DNA from: Thermoplasmata archaeon
GTDB lineage: Archaea > Thermoplasmatota > Thermoplasmata > Lutacidiplasmatales > UBA184
Assembly: GCA_030038885.1 (NCBI GenBank)
Contig: JASHQY010000109.1
Location: forward strand, 1-9,256
Reading direction: 5' to 3'
Length of the DNA: 9,256 nucleotides
Part shown: positions 5,542 to 9,256 of the stretch, piece after piece
How positions within the stretch are numbered: the stretch's first letter is position 1
How the letters are laid out: every line of letters starts with the position of its first letter
Translations under genes and position numbers: made by a program
Notes under the pieces: generated by a model
What the model was told of the DNA's origin: nothing
What the model saw: the letters and a program-made list of their open reading frames with translations, nothing else
Database searches by the model: none

Positions 5542-6411
5542 CTAGAGCGGCAGCGCGAGGACCGCGGGCAGCGCGAGGCTCGCGGCCACCGTGAGGAACA
5601 AGCCGCTCGCGAGCGCGAGGCTGCCGGCGTCGGGGTCGCCGTAGCGGGTCACGAAGTAGAGGGTCGTGTCCATCGAGGTGGCGCCCCCGACGGCGGCGAG
5701 TCCCGCCCCGCGCAGCCGACGGCCGAGGTACGGGGCAAGGAGCATCGTGAGGTCCTCCCGCAGGAAGTTCGTCAGGAACGCGAGCAGGCCGAGGACGGCG
5801 CCCGCGCGCGCACCGACCAGCGGCCCGGCGAGCGAGTAGAACCCGAACGCGAGGGAGGTCGCGAGCGCCGGCCCGATCGCGAGCCGATCGGCCACCGAGA
5901 ACAGCGCCGCGGCGACGACCGCGGCGGGGACCGCCGCCGCGAGGGGCTTCCAGACCCGACGCACCCCCGCGAGGCGGAGCGTGATGCCGAAGCCGACCAG
6001 CGCGAGGAGCACGTAGAGCACCCAGGGGATCGCGACCGCGGACGGGACCGCGACGACCCGCCCGACGCCGAGCCCGATGAGGAGCGCGGCGAGCAGGACC
6101 CCGCTGATCGGCCAGCGGTCGCCCGCGGTGGGTGAGGACGGCGCGCCGGCCGGCTCGGGCCATCGGCGCGCGAGCGCGAGGTAGATCCCGACGGTGAGGG
6201 CGAGGATCAGCGCGACGAACGCGGCCGCGACCGGGATCGTCGCGAGGAGCGAGAGCGCGGGGACCGTGTCGAGCGACGCGCCGAGCAGACCGACGAGCAC
6301 GACGACCGTCCCGAGGGTCGCCCGCGCGACCCACGGCCCGCGCGCGGGAACGACCCGCCCTACCGCGAACCCGAGCGCGAACGCGATGTAGAGCAGCGAG
6401 TCGAACGCCAC
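5542..6411 (-). CDS. lysO: LysO-family amino-acid exporter
   Basis: The 289-residue membrane protein belongs to the LysO (YbjE, DUF340) family, whose E. coli member exports lysine; length is close to that protein. It is strongly hydrophobic, with roughly eight membrane segments. The N-terminal part (1-80) has three segments, then a short hydrophilic linker (82-100), then the larger C-terminal part. Family landmarks are visible: AFGFYSLAGPLVG (188-200), TNFLREDLTML (214-224) and GGATSMDTTLYFVTRYGDPD (242-261). The charged residues in these loops are typical of the transport site. The GTG start follows the purA stop by 7 bases, so the two are likely co-transcribed; no clear ribosome site is seen. 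The substrate (lysine or a related compound) is inferred from family only. Confidence 0.88.
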   Translation of the reverse strand: MAFDSLLYIAFALGFAVGRVVPARGPWVARATLGTVVVLVGLLGASLDTVPALSLLATIPVAAAFVALILALTVGIYLALARRWPEPAGAPSSPTAGDRWPISGVLLAALLIGLGVGRVVAVPSAVAIPWVLYVLLALVGFGITLRLAGVRRVWKPLAAAVPAAVVAAALFSVADRLAIGPALATSLAFGFYSLAGPLVGARAGAVLGLLAFLTNFLREDLTMLLAPYLGRRLRGAGLAAVGGATSMDTTLYFVTRYGDPDAGSLALASGLFLTVAASLALPAVLALPL

Positions 6412-6418
6412 AGCCGGC

Positions 6419-7759
6419 CTAGGGGTTCCAGGCGGAGATCCCGGGACGGCGTCGGCGGGCCGTGGGGGGGCCCAGCCAGACGGTCTCGTCGCGGTGGGCC
6501 CCGTACCCGACGTACTCCACCGGCACGCCGGTCGCGTCCTCGACGAACGCGAGGAACCGCCGCAGCTCCGAGGGGAGCGCGGTCGCGCCCTCGCGCCGGA
6601 TCCGCTCGCGCAGGTGCGCGTGGAACTCGGGCCAGCCCGGCCACGTCTCGTAGATCGGTTCGGCCCGGGCGAGCTCGTCGGCGTCGCTCGGGAGCCCGTC
6701 GCGCACGGTCGACCCGTCCGGCATGCGGTAGCCCACGCCCACAGGAACCTCGTCGACGCCGCCCAGGACGTCGACCTTCGTGATCGCGAGCGACGTGAGC
6801 CCGTTCAGCCGCGCGACGTAGCGCAGCAGCACGAGGTCGAGCCACCCGCACCGGCGGGGACGTCCGGTGGTCGCCCCGCGCTCCCCGCCGACCCGCCGCA
6901 GGAACTCGCCGCGCTCGCCGACCTCCTCGGTCGGGAACGGGCCGGCGCCGACGCGGGTGCAGTACGCCTTCGCGACCCCGACCACGCCGTCGAGCTCGGT
7001 CGGCGGGATGCCGCTCCCGACGAGCGCGCCCGCGCTCGTCGGGTGCGAGCTGGTCACGTAGGGGTACGTGCCGAAGTCGACGTCGAGCAGCGCGCTCTGC
7101 GCCCCCTCGAGGAGGACGTTCTCCCCGCGCGCGATCGCGTCCCAGAGGATCGGCTCGGTCGTCCGGACGAGCGGGGCGAGGCGCGTTCCGACCTCGGTGA
7201 GGCGTCCCGCGAGCTCGTCGATCGGCGGAAGGTTCGCGAGGTGGGGCTTGGTCGCGTAGAGCAGCTCGAGCCGTTCCCGCAGCACCGCCGGACGGCCGAG
7301 CTCGCCCAGGCGCAGCCCGAAGCGGCCGGCGCGGTCCGCGTACGCGGGACCGATCCCGCTGCGGGTCGTGCCGAGCGACGCCTCGGGCCGCCGGCGGCCC
7401 CGGAGCTCGTCCTCCCACGCGTCCTCGACCTCGTGGAGCGGCAGCAGCACGTGGGCCCGGTCGGAGAGCACGACCTCGCCCCGCAAGAGGCCCCGCTGCT
7501 CGAGCCCGGTGAGCTCCTCCTCGAGCTTGAACGGCTGGATCACCATGCCGGGGCCGCTGACCCCGGTGACCCCGTGCCGCAGCACGCCGCACGCGAGCTG
7601 GTGCAGGACGACCGGGCCCTCCGGGAGCACGATCGTGTGCCCGGCGTTGGGCCCGCCCGCGCTGCGGACGACGTAGCGGGCGGACGCCGCGAGAAAGTCG
7701 ACGATCTTGCCTTTCGCCTCGTCCCCGAACTGCGCCCCGAGCACGATGCGAACGGTCAT
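6419..7759 (-). CDS. purA: Adenylosuccinate synthetase
   Basis: This cytoplasmic enzyme joins IMP and aspartate using GTP to make adenylosuccinate, the first committed step to AMP. The 446-residue protein is of full length, not the short form of some archaea. Motifs run in order: QFGDEAKGKIVD (10-21) with catalytic Asp13 and Lys16; GGPNAGHT (35-42) with catalytic His41; SGPGMVIQP (68-76); TTRSGIGPAYADR (131-143); LLEGAQSALLDVDFGTYPYV (216-235); and AITKVDVL (325-332) for guanine binding. The phosphate-binding loop reads GDEAKGK where most enzymes have GDEGKGK. A Pro/Arg-rich tail of about 16 residues (431-446) follows the usual end. The start at MTVRIVLGAQ fits the family; the frame is open much further upstream, but that part overlaps the divergent aminotransferase in antisense. 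Confidence 0.96.
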   Translation of the reverse strand: MTVRIVLGAQFGDEAKGKIVDFLAASARYVVRSAGGPNAGHTIVLPEGPVVLHQLACGVLRHGVTGVSGPGMVIQPFKLEEELTGLEQRGLLRGEVVLSDRAHVLLPLHEVEDAWEDELRGRRRPEASLGTTRSGIGPAYADRAGRFGLRLGELGRPAVLRERLELLYATKPHLANLPPIDELAGRLTEVGTRLAPLVRTTEPILWDAIARGENVLLEGAQSALLDVDFGTYPYVTSSHPTSAGALVGSGIPPTELDGVVGVAKAYCTRVGAGPFPTEEVGERGEFLRRVGGERGATTGRPRRCGWLDLVLLRYVARLNGLTSLAITKVDVLGGVDEVPVGVGYRMPDGSTVRDGLPSDADELARAEPIYETWPGWPEFHAHLRERIRREGATALPSELRRFLAFVEDATGVPVEYVGYGAHRDETVWLGPPTARRRRPGISAWNP

Positions 7760-7861
7760 CGGTCGCGTCGCCGGTCCCGGAGCCGAGCGGATAGAAGGCC
7801 CTTGTGGCGGCGCCCGACGGGTCGCGGGCGTGCGAGGGCGCCGCCCGGCAGCACAACGGTA
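7760..7861. promoter_or_regulatory. Divergent promoter region of purA and aminotransferase
   Basis: The 102 bases between the two divergent starts must hold both promoters unless they are expressed from farther away. For purA, a TATA-like TTCTAT on the minus strand (7791-7796) lies 32-37 bases before the ATG. No clear TATA box or Shine-Dalgarno site is visible for the aminotransferase. Confidence 0.4.
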
Positions 7862-9022
7862 ATGAAGGAGGCGACGGTCGCCGGCGAGATGGTCGCCCAG
7901 CGGGTGCGCACCGTCGAGATCTCCGGCATCCGCAAAATGTTCGAAGCGGCTCCTCCCAACGCGATCAACCTCGGACTCGGCGAGCCGGACTTCGAGCCGC
8001 CGTCCGAGGTGATCGAGGCGATCTGCGCCGCGGTGCGGGACGGGATGAACCACTACGGCCCGTCCGCGGGCCTGCCCGAGCTGCGGGAGCGGATCGCCGA
8101 GCGCTACCGCCCCCGCGACCCCAAGACCGGCCGGGAGAACGTCCTCGTGACCGGCAGCGGGTCCGAGGGCCTGATGGCGATCGCGATGGCCCTCTACAAC
8201 CCGGGCGACGAGGTGCTCGTGCCGAACCCGGGGTTCGTGCTGTACGCGCCGCACGCCCGACTGATGGGCGCGACCCCGGTGCCGTACTCGCTGCACGCGC
8301 GCGCGCGGTACCTGCCGGACCTCGCGGAGCTCGAGCGGCTCGTCTCCCGCCGGACGCGGGTGCTCGTCGTCAACAGCCCGTCGAACCCGACCGGCGGGGT
8401 CTTCCCGGCCCGCGTGGTCGATCGGCTCGTCGACTTCGCGGAGCGGCACGACCTCACGATCGTGTCGGACGAGGTCTACGAGGAGATCGTCTACGACCGG
8501 TCGTTCGCCTCGTTCTGGGGGCGGACGAACCGCGCGGTGATCGTGAACTCGTTCTCGAAGACCCTCGCGATGACCGGGTGGCGGATCGGCTACCTCGTCG
8601 CGCCCCGCGAGCTCGCGCTCGACCTCAACAAGATGCACTACCACATCATGGCGTGCCCCCCGACGGCCGCGCAGGTCGGGGCGCTCGCGGGCCTCGAGCG
8701 GAGCGGCCCGACCGTGCGGTCGATGACGCGGGAGTTCCGCGCCCGGCGGGACCTCGTCGTCCGCCTGCTCGGGCGGATCCCGGGCGTCGAGCTCGTCCCG
8801 CCCGCCGGCGCGTTCTACGCGTTCCCGCGGCTCCGTTGGGGCCAGTCGTCGTCGGAGATCTCGATGGCGCTGCTGCGCCGCGGCGTGATCACGACCCCCG
8901 GCGACGCGTTCGGCTCGCTCGGGGCCGGGCACCTGAGGATCTCGTTCGCGGCGTCGCGGGCGAACCTCGAGCAGGCGCTCGGGACGCTCGCCCGGTACGC
9001 GGAGGAGGTCGGCGTCGGATGA
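7862..9022 (+). CDS. Class I/II PLP-dependent aminotransferase
   Basis: The 386-residue enzyme is a fold-type I aminotransferase of the archaeal AspC-like group, which moves an amino group from an amino acid to a 2-oxo acid. Visible features are LGLGEPDFEPP (37-47) at the substrate entrance, HYGPSAGLPELRERIA (64-79), NSPSNPTGG (171-179) with cofactor-contacting Asn175, SDEVYEEIVYD (202-212) with Asp203 and Tyr206, and NSFSKTLAMTGWRIGY (229-244) with Lys233 as the PLP Schiff-base lysine and Arg241 for the phosphate. Arg359 in HLRISFA binds the substrate carboxylate. Length and motif spacing are normal. The ATG fits the usual family N-terminus (GEMVAQRV...SGIRKMFE); the frame is open upstream only because it runs antisense to purA. 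Aspartate is the likeliest amino donor, but aromatic or alanine specificity cannot be excluded. Confidence 0.93.
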   Translation: MKEATVAGEMVAQRVRTVEISGIRKMFEAAPPNAINLGLGEPDFEPPSEVIEAICAAVRDGMNHYGPSAGLPELRERIAERYRPRDPKTGRENVLVTGSGSEGLMAIAMALYNPGDEVLVPNPGFVLYAPHARLMGATPVPYSLHARARYLPDLAELERLVSRRTRVLVVNSPSNPTGGVFPARVVDRLVDFAERHDLTIVSDEVYEEIVYDRSFASFWGRTNRAVIVNSFSKTLAMTGWRIGYLVAPRELALDLNKMHYHIMACPPTAAQVGALAGLERSGPTVRSMTREFRARRDLVVRLLGRIPGVELVPPAGAFYAFPRLRWGQSSSEISMALLRRGVITTPGDAFGSLGAGHLRISFAASRANLEQALGTLARYAEEVGVG

Positions 9023-9186
9023 TCCTGCGGGCGCTCGGCCTCCTCTTCCGCGCGTTCGCCCGCCTGACGCCGGGCGACGCGGGCCGCGACCTGGACACGG
9101 TCGGCGCGGAGCTCCTCCGCCTCGCGACCCGGCCGCTCAGCCGCCCGCGATCTCACGGTAAAGCGATCGCATCCGATCGGTCGTGA
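9019..9186 (+). CDS. Possible small 55-residue protein coupled to aminotransferase
   Basis: The ATG overlaps the aminotransferase stop as ATGA, a common sign of translational coupling. Nearly all codons up to about 9144 end in G or C, like the neighbouring genes, and the translation begins MILRALGLLFRAFARL, a plausible amphipathic helix. After that, third positions change and the frame runs 50 bases antisense into the minus-strand gene ending at 9137, so the true protein may be a short one or the frame may be chance. No family is recognised. Confidence 0.35.
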   Translation: MILRALGLLFRAFARLTPGDAGRDLDTVGAELLRLATRPLSRPRSHGKAIASDRS

Positions 9187-9256
9187 CCTTCCAGTCGAGC
9201 GCGCGCACCCGCTCGGCGGCGGCCGCGACGCGGCGCCGGGTCGGCTCCGGCTCGTC
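9137..9256 (-). CDS. C-terminal end of a protein, possibly glycosyltransferase
   Basis: The last 39 residues of a minus-strand gene enter from the right edge and stop at a TGA (9137-9139). The end RVRALDWKVTTDRMRSLYRE followed by IAGG resembles the C-terminal helix of family GT4 glycosyltransferases, where a tryptophan is followed by a helix ending in lYrei. Only the tail is visible, so the family is tentative. The gene converges on the small ORF at 9019-9186. Confidence 0.55.
   Translation of the reverse strand, partial: DEPEPTRRRVAAAAERVRALDWKVTTDRMRSLYREIAGG

Noticed and set aside
6360..7856. Minus-strand 498-codon open frame
   Set aside because: It overlaps purA on the same strand in another frame, with an Arg/Pro-rich translation typical of a shifted GC-rich gene.
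6494..7861. Long plus-strand open frame running into the aminotransferase start
   Set aside because: It is antisense to purA; GC-rich codons suppress stops, and only the part from 7862 matches an aminotransferase.
7760..8932. Long minus-strand upstream extension of purA
   Set aside because: It is antisense to the aminotransferase, Arg/His/Asp-rich and without domains; PurA proteins start at the MTVRIVLG segment.
1..9256. CRISPR array or cas genes
   Set aside because: No regularly spaced repeats of 23-50 bases and no Cas-like motifs are present.

Overview
The window looks like a piece of a high-GC archaeal chromosome, my best guess being a GC-rich Thermoplasmatota-type lineage. The evidence is a tRNA-Val of archaeal form without an encoded CCA, weak TATA-like boxes close to start codons, few clear Shine-Dalgarno sites, and archaeal-looking housekeeping genes. 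The lineage is inference, because no rRNA or other taxonomic marker is present.

The window has two halves that meet at the tRNA. The right half (about 5432-9256) is very GC-rich, tightly packed core chromosome. On the minus strand, purA (adenylosuccinate synthetase) is followed 7 bases later by a lysO-type amino-acid exporter and then tRNA-Val(CAC). Diverging from purA on the plus strand is a PLP-dependent class I aminotransferase, with a small ORF coupled to it by an ATGA overlap. The C-terminal end of a minus-strand gene, possibly a glycosyltransferase, enters from the right edge.

The left half (about 1-5430) is less GC-rich, loosely packed and accessory in character. From left to right it holds: the 5' part of an IS66-family transposase (minus) with a candidate IS end at 930; the C-terminal remnant of a gene that the IS seems to have interrupted (931-1198); a proteasome-fold Ntn-hydrolase with a Thr directly after the start codon, followed 8 bases later by an 80-residue unknown protein (plus); a convergent Fic/Doc-type protein (minus); a small operator-like palindrome cluster; and a SAP-like plus PD-(D/E)XK nuclease (minus). 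About 1.3 kb follows with no convincing gene but with diverged repeats, short palindromes and a strong intrinsic-type terminator before the tRNA.

The accessory genes resemble a defence or toxin island lying against the 3' end of a tRNA gene. The most interesting candidate for an undescribed system is the pair at 1378-2357, a stand-alone proteasome-like hydrolase and its small partner, next to a Fic protein and a fused DNA-binding/nuclease protein. That these genes act together is inference from proximity only; they lie on different strands and are not one operon.
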